Source: Ceratodon purpureus
Lineage: Eukaryota; Streptophyta; Bryopsida; Pseudoditrichales; Ditrichaceae
NCBI GenBank assembly: GCA_014871385.1
Contig: CM026425.1
Span: 12,633,821-12,697,820, forward strand
Length of the DNA: 64,000 nt
Reading direction: 5' to 3'
Shown here: in pieces, positions 12,788 to 22,107 of the stretch
Layout of the letters: the number at the start of each line of letters is the position of its first letter
How positions within the stretch are numbered: the first letter of the stretch is position 1
Notes under the pieces: generated by a model
What the model saw: only the letters and a program-made list of their open reading frames with translations
Told to the model about the DNA's origin: nothing
Databases searched by the model: none
Translations under genes and position numbers: made by a program

Positions 12788-13267
12788 TTACAGCTGGACC
12801 ACCCACGCTTCTAGGTCAACGTCAAAATACTCATTCTCATTGGCCTTTGAATCGTGGCAGCTACAATATCCTTCATCTCGGATGAGCCTAAGACCCGTGA
12901 CATGCTCAAAGATATCTCGTGGGAGCACACATCCTGGCATGATTAGAACCTCAAAGACTTCCTCCATCATACTCATATACTCTTCTGCGCCATTGGAAAT
13001 GTCCACTGTCTTCGGAAGAACTGCCATCGCCATTCTTAGTTCTGCCCGCTCGTGCTGCACAAGAATTGATTCAAGTCTTCGCACCTCTTGGTCAACCTTT
13101 TCATCCTCAGTACTGTAGGCATATTCTCGGGCAGGATTTAGAACCGATCCATCTACTGTAAAATCTACTGAAGCTAGGTACAAAGTGGCTTTTGCGATCT
13201 GGCGCTTAAATCTACGAATAAGTTCAACTCGACGAAGCTCTGAGCGTTGTGACAAGGCCATCGACAT
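12788..13267 (-). CDS. Hypothetical protein, 159 aa
   Basis: Single open frame with its start at 13267 (a second ATG is two codons later). The N-terminal 30 residues are basic and helical (RRVELIRRFKRQ). A central stretch (about 60-85) is heptad-like (EVRRLESILVQHERAELR), suggesting a short coiled coil. The C-terminus has CSCH and is acidic. I recognise no domain. Codon content resembles the surrounding small genes. It lies divergently from the paralogue gene that starts at about 13.85 kb, sharing roughly 0.6 kb of upstream sequence that includes module B. Confidence 0.45.
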   Translation of the reverse strand: MSMALSQRSELRRVELIRRFKRQIAKATLYLASVDFTVDGSVLNPAREYAYSTEDEKVDQEVRRLESILVQHERAELRMAMAVLPKTVDISNGAEEYMSMMEEVFEVLIMPGCVLPRDIFEHVTGLRLIRDEGYCSCHDSKANENEYFDVDLEAWVVQL

Positions 13268-13435
13268 CCTAATATAGACTGCTCGGCAATTACGAACTTT
13301 TCAATAACTGTCCCCTTATCTTAGCATACTACCCGAAAGCATGGAAGTTTTGAAACACCGCCAAACACGATGTTCAACCTATCTATTCCCTCCAACCTCA
13401 CCCTGACTGTTAGCCCCGACCCTGATCCTCTCCCG

Positions 13436-13545
13436 CCCCCTCACACTCTCCCTCGCCCAACCCCTCACACTCTCCCTCGCCCAACCCCTCACACTCTCCC
13501 TCACCCGCACCCTCACACTCCCCTCACCCTCACTCTCAACCCACA
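13436..13545 (+). repeat. C-rich 24-bp tandem repeat
   Basis: CCCCTCACACTCTCCCTCGC and close variants repeat with a 24-bp period three to four times. The tract is pyrimidine-rich on this strand and lies just before module B and a TATA box, so it may be part of a promoter. Confidence 0.7.
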
Positions 13546-13556
13546 CCACAACCATC

Positions 13557-13640
13557 AACCCCGGTGGCCTTGGCAAATTGAGATAACCATCTGTCGGATT
13601 TTAGAGGTTGGTAATCCCAATTGCCAACTCCGCCGGGGTC
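13557..13640 (-). repeat. 84-bp palindromic-ended module, copy B
   Basis: Ends are AACCCCGGTGG and CCGCCGGGGTC. An inner pair, TTGGCAAATTG and CAATTGCCAA, extends the inverted repeat, so this copy could fold into the longest stem of the three. The core ACCATCTGTCGGATTTT lies mid-module. It sits about 200 bp before the TATA box at 13840. Confidence 0.82.
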
Positions 13641-13839
13641 TTGTGCACCTAGTCAACACCGCCGCCGCCGACCTAGCTGCCAAAGCAATCGCCTCCGCAG
13701 CCGCATGCTCTGACCTAACTGCCGCCGCCGCCGCAGCCGCATGCTCTGACCTAAGTGTCGCCGCCGCCGCCTTATCCGTTTCCGCGTGGTTTATTCTGAC
13801 CTATTCGCCGGCGCCGCCTTTTCTGCCGACATTGCGGGC

Positions 13840-13847
13840 TATATAAA
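13840..13847 (+). promoter_or_regulatory. TATA box of the 14.8-kb paralogue
   Basis: TATATAAA at 13840-13847. A pyrimidine-rich leader follows and a donor (CAGGTGCGT) near 13893. Spacing and leader resemble those of the second paralogue at 17796. Confidence 0.65.
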
Positions 13848-14630
13848 CCAATCCTAAATGCATTGTTCTCCATCTTTTCTCCGACCTCTTCAGGTGCGTT
13901 CCAAATTCTATTCCATTTTACTCTTTGTTTCGGTTTGTGGGTTTCGGTTCTTGGCTTTGGTTCTTTGTAGTATGGCGGGTCGTTTGTTCCCTTGCATTGT
14001 TTACGTAATGTTTGTATCATCTTTCCACGTAAATGTTGGTCTATCTGCATTCTTTCGTCCTCGTTGGCTGGCGGTTACGGACTCTTCCGAAGAATCGTCA
14101 GTGGGGTTGGGATTGACGAGTTGGGCAGATTGTTAGCACAGTTGCTCTGACCTAGGTACACCAATTGATTCGGTGTTTCGTAATGTTTGTATCATGTTTC
14201 TACGTGAGTGTTGGATTGTCTGCGCTGTTTTGTTCTCGTTGGCTGGCTACTACGGACTTTTCCAAAGAGTGGACAATTCGCTCGGTTCTAAAGAGTTGGG
14301 CGGGATGTTTGCCCTAGTGCTCAAGCCTTGAGATACTGATGATACTGTGATTAAGGGTGACACACAAATATAAATAGCATTGCCTTATCATTGCCTCCCA
14401 TTTGGATTTCGAAATGTTGGTTTCATGCTCTTGTAAGTGTTGGTTAATCTGGGCTAGTGAGTTCTCGGTGGCCGACCGCTTTGGACTCTATCGTCCATCC
14501 GCTATAAGTGGCCAACCGGGAGCAAGCTCAGTGTAAGGTTTAGTGGGGGTTACCTTGGTGCCGATGGGGGATTTGCTGATACCTTTGCACCTGGTTCCGT
14601 TGTGCGTAACTTGTGATAAGAAGGAATAGC

Positions 14631-14700
14631 CACCTAGTTGATCCTGCCAGTAGTCCTATGCTCTTCTCAAATATCGAACCATGCATGTGTCAGGATAAGC
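14631..14700 (+). pseudogene. 18S rRNA 5'-end fragment in an intron
   Basis: CACCTAGTTGATCCTGCCAG followed by TAGTCCTATGCT and CCATGCATGTGT matches the start of eukaryotic small-subunit rRNA (TACCTGGTTGATCCTGCCAG, then a second conserved stretch ending in CCATGCATGTGT), with several substitutions. The similarity fades after about 70 bases. It is far too short to be functional rRNA and lies in the 5'-UTR intron of the next gene. Confidence 0.8.
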
Positions 14701-14782
14701 CGTGCTACTCGGACAAGGCAGATTCTGTCTTGCCAAACTTTGAGGCGAACCGTATTAATTTCTTTTTAATCTTGGTAAGCAG

Positions 14783-15247
14783 ATGGCGAATATTTCTTCA
14801 AGAGTTCCAATGGTTTGCACAACATGCGTTGGGCTCGGACCATGCACCTGTCCGACATCCCGGAGCAGTCCAGTCCCTCATTCCCGAATTCCAGAAGGAG
14901 TCACTCCACTGCCTGACATCGAGCACCAAGCCTTTCAAGGGCCATCACCAACCCAGCCCAAGGAGACGATGCGGTTAATGTGTGTGGAAGGTCATGGGCG
15001 CTCCATTTGCTTCGAAGTAAAGAGTTCCGATGATGGCATCCCCGAGTGGGTGCAGAAGTGGATGGATGCGGTTGCTGCAGGCGGCGACGGAAATGAGTAC
15101 TGCCCGGAGGATGACGGGTATGTTCCAGAAGGCGAAGACTCTGATTTCCTGGAGTATGCTGCAGAAGAGGAAACCGAAGCGACGGTGGATGGTCCGGAGT
15201 CCTATGTCATCGTTCTTAGCGACGATGACAGTGACTCGGATGACTAG
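14783..15247 (+). CDS. Small acidic protein with Cys cluster and SUMO-interaction-like tail, paralogue 1
   Basis: The ATG at 14783 directly follows acceptor GTAAGCAG; the upstream exon (about 13.87-13.89 kb) is untranslated. The 154-aa protein has an N-terminal CTTCVGLGPCTC cluster (about residues 12-23) and a central conserved block MCVEGHGRSICFEV followed by PEWVQKWMDA (about 65-95). The C-terminal half is acidic and ends VIVLSDDDSDSDD. The hydrophobic-then-acidic-serine end fits a SUMO-interaction motif. The same order of blocks occurs in the gene at 18565, so the two are paralogues. I do not recognise a named family. A SUMO-binding or nuclear role is inferred only from the tail. Confidence 0.65.
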   Translation: MANISSRVPMVCTTCVGLGPCTCPTSRSSPVPHSRIPEGVTPLPDIEHQAFQGPSPTQPKETMRLMCVEGHGRSICFEVKSSDDGIPEWVQKWMDAVAAGGDGNEYCPEDDGYVPEGEDSDFLEYAAEEETEATVDGPESYVIVLSDDDSDSDD

Positions 15248-15542
15248 ATGTATTTCCTTAGATCTACGTGAAATTTCGGCATAGTATATTCTCTTCCTTG
15301 TGTACATTTCTTGTACCGCGACTGACGCTTTTATTAGCATTCCATTTTGTAAATTTTTGTAATTTTATTAAAGTACATATATCGGATCCTATTCATTTCA
15401 GAATGATTCTGTCCATTTTCCGTTTCATTTTATTCCTCAGATTTCATTAGTATATTCGCATACATTTAAATTATAAGTTTTTAAATATGAGCATTAACAG
15501 CAAGTGTTCGGGAAGTGTGCGGGATAAGTACTGGTAATCTCT

Positions 15543-15700
15543 GAATTAAATAACTGCTATTTTAACCGTTCTCTATATTCAAAGGGTATAACTGTTACTG
15601 AAATGGCTTCCAAAAAAATTTGAAGAAGGAAGTTGAATTAAATAATTATTATGCTAAACCGTTCTCTATATTCAAAGGGTATATCTCTTACTGATAAGGC
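15543..15700. repeat. Direct duplication, 92-bp offset
   Basis: GAATTAAATAA followed by ACCGTTCTCTATATTCAAAG occurs at 15543 and again at 15635. The rest of this 0.57-kb intergenic stretch (15248-15817) is AT-rich with no gene seen. Confidence 0.75.
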
Positions 15701-15817
15701 ATCATGAGTGATATGGAAGGATGGAACTCTTTTTGTGAACATTTGAAACAAAAAAGTTCCGTCCTCGTAATTTTGAATTTCCTAATCTTCAATTAGAATT
15801 CACATATACTTAATAGC

Positions 15818-16849
15818 ATGGCAGATCATAGACTTAAATGCGTTTTTCCTCTATTCTATGTCTTAATTCTGACAAATTTCCGACAAGTACAATCATTTGA
15901 TGAGGAAATTATACAGAATGTATTGTCACCAGTTGAAATTACAAATAATATTCCCAAGAAGGTATGGCTAGATTGCTTCGAAAAGCAATATGATCGTGGT
16001 GTGCCAATAAAGCAAAATGTCGTCTTTGATCAAATCAAAGCTCATGCATCTGTCGAAGTTGGCCGCGGTCTTCTCGATTTTGAAGATAATTTGTTTTGCG
16101 ATTTTGAATACGAAATCCGCGAATGGAACTGTGCCAAAAAATATGAGATTAATTACATGTGCATCTGGGAGCATCCACATGCTCGTCTTATGCGGCACGA
16201 AGATGCAAATTTCAACGATGACAACTGTCCAATCTGTGAACAAGGTCCCAGCCCTGATACATATTTGTGTCGATGGAATATTGAACGAGATGGTCTGTAT
16301 GTTTCTCAGTTCCATCCTTTTAGCGGTAGGCATCAGTACAAGCTTTTTAAGCAATGGAAGGAGGACGAGGACCACCATGAATTTCTGAAGGAGTATAGAG
16401 TGTCTATTTTCAATGATCTCGATGATGAATTACTGCTTACACATGGAGTTATGGATGCCCCAATGAATAACGTGATAATTCCAGGACGACTTCGAGCACA
16501 CATTTCCGAACGATTTTTTTACATATCCTTAAATCCACGCACCGACGAGCGTTTACTCAGTTCGCCTTGGATATGCAAATTTAAAGACCTGGGGAGTATG
16601 GCATATCGTAGAGATGTTAAAATATGGAAACCTCCTCTAGTGAACAGCATTTCAATGCCTATCGACTGTATAGATTGCGCATGGAAAGCAGATAATGAAG
16701 GGATATGGCTGGACCGAGTTGGATGTGGACAAACTGGATCAATATGGGAAAAACGATTTGACTGGGTTCCAATACGGAAGCGGACAAGAGAACCTGACAA
16801 TGAAGATCAACCACCAAAGCGTCCAAGACTAGAGCACTTGGACCTTTGA
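15818..16849 (+). CDS. Hypothetical 343-aa protein with signal-like N-terminus and basic C-terminus
   Basis: Single open frame from the ATG at 15818. The first 25 residues (positively charged start, then FPLFYVLILTNF) look like a signal peptide or anchor. The body has paired cysteines (DNCPICEQ near residue 150) and repeated aromatic and acidic blocks. The C-terminus has a KRTREPDNEDQPPKRPRL stretch that looks like a bipartite nuclear localisation signal, which conflicts with secretion. Base composition is clearly more AT-rich than the neighbouring small genes, so it may have a different origin. No domain recognised; no introns detected. Confidence 0.5.
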   Translation: MADHRLKCVFPLFYVLILTNFRQVQSFDEEIIQNVLSPVEITNNIPKKVWLDCFEKQYDRGVPIKQNVVFDQIKAHASVEVGRGLLDFEDNLFCDFEYEIREWNCAKKYEINYMCIWEHPHARLMRHEDANFNDDNCPICEQGPSPDTYLCRWNIERDGLYVSQFHPFSGRHQYKLFKQWKEDEDHHEFLKEYRVSIFNDLDDELLLTHGVMDAPMNNVIIPGRLRAHISERFFYISLNPRTDERLLSSPWICKFKDLGSMAYRRDVKIWKPPLVNSISMPIDCIDCAWKADNEGIWLDRVGCGQTGSIWEKRFDWVPIRKRTREPDNEDQPPKRPRLEHLDL

Positions 16850-17381
16850 AATTTCATGAAGAAGAGGCATTTCTAATATATTTATTGAACGTAAAAAAAT
16901 CCGTAATCCACTTCATATCATTTTGAATCCTCATATTTTAAAAATGTACTCAAAACACTATTAGTAATAGATTGTAAAATTATGAAAACTGACATTAATT
17001 ATGGAAGGTAGAAATAGCAATATTAATTATGAAAGGTAGAAATAGCATATATTACAATCGTCATTGCTTTCATTTTTCAGTAATAAAATTTGACTGCTTG
17101 TTTTGTATATCATATAATATTTACTTCATATAATATTTACGTTCTATCCATAGTGAGTATACAATTTCAAGTTATTTCTTATGGCTCTCTTACCTGGCAC
17201 TGAATACAATAAGAGTACTAATATAATTAATTGCATATCATTGCTTTTTAATTCAGCAATTAAATTCTATAAATAGCTAAACATCATGTCTTATGCATAT
17301 TCTCAAAACCCCGTTTACAACTCGCCTATCGCCGTTTGCGACGCGTCATGGACTTAACATTTTCCGAGCACCATCTGGCCC
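16850..17381. other. AT-rich intergenic stretch with short duplications
   Basis: No gene seen. A 28-bp direct duplication (ATTAATTATGRAAGGTAGAA) occupies about 16994-17049, and CATATAATATTTAC is doubled near 17110-17140. Confidence 0.6.
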
Positions 17382-17465
17382 GACCCCGGCGACATTCGCT
17401 TATCGCAGAAACCATCTGTCGGATTTCTGTGGTGGTTTGGGCTCGTTAGCAAACCCACCGGGGTT
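17382..17465 (-). repeat. 84-bp palindromic-ended module, copy C
   Basis: Begins GACCCCGGCGA and ends CCACCGGGGTT. The core AAACCATCTGTCGGATTT is in the same orientation as in copy B, and the length is exactly 84 bp as in A and B. It lies about 330 bp before the TATA box of the second paralogue. Confidence 0.8.
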
Positions 17466-17507
17466 CATCAAGGGGGCCACCCATGGTTTTTCTTGGAACC
17501 CAAAACG

Positions 17508-17610
17508 TAGTGTCGGATCCGACGGATGATTTCGCGGATGTGCATCTGCCAGGGTACCGCGCCGGGGGAGGGCAACGATTGGTGCGCCAAAATCCGACAG
17601 CCGGGTATGG
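17508..17610 (+). repeat. Degenerate relatives of the 74-bp satellite
   Basis: GGATCCGACGGATGATTTCG, then CAGGGTACCG about 30 bp on, then AATCCGACAG at about 17590. The order and spacing (core, then GGTACC-type box, then the next core after about 74 bp) match block 2 of the intronic satellite at 8.0-8.6 kb. Confidence 0.5.
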
Positions 17611-17795
17611 GAAGGGTCCGTAATGAGGGGAACCCGGCCCATTTTCCAAAACCCTAGCCGCCATGATATCTAGTCTTGACCTTGGCCGCCACGTTGCTTG
17701 GTTATCCGCGGCTCGATTAGGGTAGAAAGCCTAATTCCGCGCCGCCAGCTTGGATTTCGTGCCCCCTCCTTTGATATTGCGCCGCCTCCGACTTC

Positions 17796-17803
17796 TATAT
17801 AAG
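17796..17803 (+). promoter_or_regulatory. TATA box of the 18.6-kb paralogue
   Basis: TATATAAG at 17796-17803, followed by a pyrimidine-rich leader with CACCTCTTCAG and a donor GTAAGA near 17859. The leader parallels the one at 13860-13893 (GACCTCTTCAG), supporting promoter duplication. Confidence 0.65.
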
Positions 17804-18290
17804 TCACATACTTTCCACATCTTCTCTTCGTGGGCCTCTGCACCTCTTCAGTTTCTTTGTAAGATCCTTTTGACTTTTGCTAACTTGTTTGCTGCTCTTA
17901 TGCTACTGTTCTATTTGTCATGCTTCCGGTGTGCTATGCTCATTGTGTGGTACGTACATTAGACAAGTTCACCAGCACTCTTAGTTGTTTGTAGGGTTTA
18001 ATGGTTATTAATACATTGCACGTTGAGCTTATTGTATGCTCTGCTTGTGGTATGATGGATTGTTGTTTTCAATTTTGTTGCCTCTTATTCATATTGTCGG
18101 GATGGTTGACCTTTTCTCTGGGCTGAAGGAGTTAGTTTTTGCCTCATGCAAACCAACTGTTGTTAAGCTATGGCTTGTGACTGAGCTCACTTTATGTCCA
18201 AATGAATTGTCGGCTTACTATTATATTCTCGGCTGAAAGTTTAATTAACAACTCTTCTATTCTGGTGTTCATTGTAGGAAGCACAAATTT

Positions 18291-18392
18291 GTTTACCGAG
18301 AGCTGCTTCATCCATAACACATTTGTTTACCGAGAGCTGCTTCATCCTGTAACACATTTGTTTACCGTGAGCTGCTTCATTCTATAAGGTAC
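18291..18392. repeat. Three tandem 34-35-bp repeats
   Basis: GTTTACCGAGAGCTGCTTCA begins at 18291, 18325 and, with one substitution, 18360. The tract lies in the 5'-UTR intron of the second paralogue. Confidence 0.85.
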
Positions 18393-18564
18393 AAATTGTA
18401 CCGTTTTTACCTCATTAGAACAGAGCTTCTTTATAAATGACAAGACAGGTCCTTTTCGTTTTCCAATTATTTAGACTGTTTGACATGCAATAACTGTAAT
18501 ATAGGAATCAAGATTATAATGTACTCTAAATCAAGACTAACTACAAGTTATTTTTTTTGCGTAG

Positions 18565-19005
18565 ATGGCAAGTTCTCCTACGGCCTCTTCAATGCCTTGC
18601 AAGTCCTGCTTGGTAGGGGGTGCTTGCTCCTGCCTTGCCACTCCGATCGATAATGTCCACCCCGAATCCAAGAGGGCACATGATTCAAATGGAGTAAGCC
18701 CAGCCCGAATTAATGACAACGGAGATACGCTGAAGGTAATGTGCGTACAGGGACATGGGAGGTCACTTTACTTTGAAGTGGACAGCTTCGATGATGAATT
18801 TCCCCCTTGGGTTCAGAGGTGGATGGAGAAACACGCTGCGGATTGCGGAGGGACTATTTGCTGCCCGAGTGAAGATGGAGGCGAATCCGAGGATAGTAGC
18901 TCCGCAATTAGCGTTGAGAGTGTGATGAATGGCACTAGCGCAATTCCCGGCCCTGGGCTCTCTCTCATCCTCTTGAGTGACTCTGACAGCGATAACGATG
19001 AGTAG
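18565..19005 (+). CDS. Small acidic protein with Cys cluster and SUMO-interaction-like tail, paralogue 2
   Basis: The ATG at 18565 directly follows acceptor TTTTGCGTAG, the same arrangement as paralogue 1. The 146-aa protein has CKSCLVGGACSC near residue 10, MCVQGHGRSLYFEV with PPWVQRWMEK around 60-90, and ends LSLILLSDSDSDNDE. Cysteine spacing, the GHGRS block, the WVQ-WM block and the hydrophobic/acidic tail are conserved with paralogue 1 while linkers are diverged, indicating an old duplication under constraint. Function unknown. Confidence 0.65.
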   Translation: MASSPTASSMPCKSCLVGGACSCLATPIDNVHPESKRAHDSNGVSPARINDNGDTLKVMCVQGHGRSLYFEVDSFDDEFPPWVQRWMEKHAADCGGTICCPSEDGGESEDSSSAISVESVMNGTSAIPGPGLSLILLSDSDSDNDE

Positions 19006-20225
19006 TCAATCTCTTCAGTTGTGGTTTTGTAGTTACACATATATACTCTGACCTACAAGAGAAGTAACATTACTTAGGCTATGTTAATAGAGACGGATCT
19101 TAGCTACTCTTATGCTTTATAACTTTGTAAAGAAGATAATGGTCATGCATAATGTGTCTCATTTTCGCGCCATATCTATGTGAGTTTCATGCATGTATCA
19201 ATTAAAAGTCAGTATACCAGTCATGTGCTATTACAGTGAACTGACAGTAGAATATCAAAAGAGTGATAGAGAATTCAATGATAGAAAAATAGAAAAGGTC
19301 TCTTGGAAAATGCTAGAACTCAGCAAACGGTAATTACGATTACAATGTTGCGAAGGAATTAATACCTTCATGAATATCCTAAGGACATTGGTATCTGCTG
19401 TGAGGCAACTATAACTCTACAGCGGAGAAATCATGGTGAGGCAATTTTTCTCTATCGGATCCGACACACGGTTAGAGCTCATTGTCTAATTTGCTGACCC
19501 CAAATTTAGCTCACCCTTTGTAACCCCCACTTTAAAGTAGGAAGTCATCTTCAGATTGCTACCAGAACTCTGAAAGTTGTGTGATTCACATTCATCTAGT
19601 CTACAGTATATGAAAGTAGATGTTTGGATGCATCCCTTCTGAATGATGAGAATTCTTCACTATGGCCATTTTCATGAATCATAGTTCACAAGTGCAATTC
19701 TTCACTACCAATGCAGTTCAGGACATACATGCCTTCTGAAGCCTATCCACTGTTGAAGTATGGTTCCATCCTTTAACTAGTCGTAAATCATATCCTCAAT
19801 CAACAAAAGAGCTTTATACGTATTAGTGTACTCCACTTAAGAGCGCCGAGCGGCATTAGTAGAATTTGAGCATTAATCCGATTTCCCCATTCTAGTTCTA
19901 CCAGCCTATATTTCAGAAAATGTTACATTGCAAAATGCCTATTTTAAACTTTAAGTTGATGACAGATGTCACCTTGATGTAATCAACTCGACTTTGGCGT
20001 AAATCCCTAAAATGCAACAATCCATTTGCCCACCTTTGAATACGCAATTCATATAAAATTCTTGGCATATATCAAACTAAGTGATAATGGAAACTACTGC
20101 CTCAACTGATACATAAATTAGACATTTTAAATTACCAACAACGTCGACCATGACAATATCTATGGTACAGCATCAGTGTTGCTACCGCAAAAGAAATGAA
20201 AGATGGGAATACACAAACCTTGTTT
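19006..20225. other. Intergenic stretch, nothing recognisable
   Basis: Mixed-composition sequence with no coding signal that I can support. A GGATCCGACAC box near 19456 resembles the satellite core. Confidence 0.5.
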
Positions 20226-20849
20226 TCATGATCGCTTTCCAAGCACGGCATTGAGATGCACCTTCCTTCGCAAAGGCCACGAGAGAAGACCGCAACGCAG
20301 TGCTCGTGGTGCCCAATACTTAGGAAAAACTTTCCTCTCGTTGATTGAAGACCCTGGTGCAGTGATGGAGGACTGGCCAATGCTGTAGCCCGTAGGAGGG
20401 CCCATCACCTCCATGGTGTAACTATTTCGCAGGTGGTCACGCAAAAGTACCTTCTGCTGCAATGAAAGATCCCGGAGCTCCATTTCTACAAGTTTCTCGT
20501 CAATCTCAAATGGGATAACCCGGTCTGTCATAAACAACGTGAGGGCCTCAGTCCAGTATGCATGAACCATACCTGTACCCCACTCGTCTTTCCGCTTCCT
20601 TGCATCTCGCGACTCTTTGAAAGCCACCACATACGCCGACCATGCTGGCATGGAATCAATCAGCAGCACCCATCGATCACCTCTTTGTCGCAGGTTCTCA
20701 AGCAGCGTCATGTAGTCATAGCACCAGTCCGAGTTCTCAATGTATTCTCGATGCAACTCGGGCATGAGGTCTGGAAAGAGCTCAGCCATCGCTGACTCGG
20801 GCGTGACCCAACTCTGGCTGAACAAGTCGGTGATCACTGCGAAGTCCAT
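20226..20849 (-). CDS. Hypothetical protein, 207 aa
   Basis: Open frame from the ATG at 20849. Residues 1-130 are acidic with aromatic residues (DLFSQSWVTPESAMAELFPD, then WCYDYMTLLENLRQRGDRW) and have coding character. The last about 40 residues become basic and may run into intron sequence, as a GTTTGTG donor-like site lies near 20218. No domain recognised. Confidence 0.45.
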   Translation of the reverse strand: MDFAVITDLFSQSWVTPESAMAELFPDLMPELHREYIENSDWCYDYMTLLENLRQRGDRWVLLIDSMPAWSAYVVAFKESRDARKRKDEWGTGMVHAYWTEALTLFMTDRVIPFEIDEKLVEMELRDLSLQQKVLLRDHLRNSYTMEVMGPPTGYSIGQSSITAPGSSINERKVFPKYWAPRALRCGLLSWPLRRKVHLNAVLGKRS

Positions 20850-21322
20850 TCTACAATTCTCAAACTAAGGAGGCTAAAAACGAATCACAAAAAAATGTGA
20901 TAACACAAGAGAGACAAACTTGAGATCACATCCTCCAAATCCAAACAGGTTAACCCTAAACTCACACATTAATGCGCAGTACCTCAATAACATTGTAGTC
21001 CAGTTTTTGACTGTCGGATCCGACATCATGTTTTGGGAGACTAAGATGTTGAAGGGTAAGGCATTCAGTATATCCGTACGTGTGTGTTTATTTCAATGTG
21101 CCATGGCCGCCAAAATTGTTTTGATTATCCTCCACTTAAGAGCTAATATTTATGATTGGTTTCCTCCACCGTTGGCTGAGCCTCTTATTAGTTGCTAGGA
21201 GGTACCTCATACAAACGCATTGCTCCTTCTCTCTCCCATCCCCTTAGCTTGTTTTCAGAATTACATTGCAGACCTAAGCTTCAATTCATCGTTCCTCTCA
21301 TTCTCTTGCAAACACCGTGGTC

Positions 21323-21925
21323 ATGGATCAGTCTCCCCCCTCTGCCCAGCATGTTCAATCCTCGTCCACTAGCCATACCTCGTTCCGAGAGGAGATCAAG
21401 TCTTCGATGCCTCCAACTTCAGAAATGCTCCGGGTTCGATTCATTGCCTCTTCTGTTGATTTGAATATCTTTGAATTTACTTTACTCCCTTCGGTTTAAG
21501 TTAGGTGTTTGCATTTTCTGCAAGATTGTGTACCTCACTTACCCTTCTTCTTCCACTGGATGCAGGACGGGTTACCATGGCATAATTGGGAGCTGAGGGA
21601 GTTCGTTTCGAGAGTGACCGACAAGTTCAAAGATCGACGGCCTGGTAAGGAGGTGGACATGTTCTCCGACGTCCAACAGCTTCGTCAAGTGATCCGATCA
21701 AATCGAGGCCAGATAGACTGGACCGAGGACGACGTTCGCACACTCAGGCGTGTTGAGAGTGCTTCCGGGATATCATGTCTAGAACCCGAGCTGTTTCATT
21801 ACTACATTCCAAGACTCAGATCAACATGGACTTCTACGGACAACGTTGTTGATTTTGGCAATGGAGCTCCCGGACCATCGGCTTTCTTAGAGGAAGATTT
21901 TGATTGGGTACAGGATAATGAGTAG
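21323..21925 (+). CDS. Hypothetical acidic protein, two exons
   Basis: Probable exon 1 is 21323-21433 (Ser/Pro-rich, ending SEMLR) and exon 2 is 21566-21925, after acceptor TGGATGCAG. Phase is zero at both ends. Exon 2 encodes DGLPWHNWELREFVSRVTDK, a charged middle (QLRQVIRSNRGQIDWTEDDV) and an acidic aromatic C-terminus (FLEEDFDWVQDNE). The donor GTTCGA is weak, so exon 1 is tentative. Family not recognised. It is followed by a C10 run and AT-rich sequence. Confidence 0.45.
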
Positions 21926-22107
21926 CCTAAGCCTTCCAATTCCGAGAACAGTGACAGCCCCCCCCCCCCGGTGATTCTAAGAATCATTTTTAGTATGTAC
22001 AATTTTTTTTCAATATATATATTTTGCGGATTCTCGAATCTTGGTGTCTAAATTTCATTTTTCAACTTCATTCGCTCATGGGTTTATAGGAACCCCGGCG
22101 GTAATTT

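Noticed and set aside
21428..21444. GGGTTCGATTC resembling a tRNA T-arm
   Set aside because: No acceptor stem, D-arm or anticodon arm at the right spacing. The sequence is at an exon/intron border.
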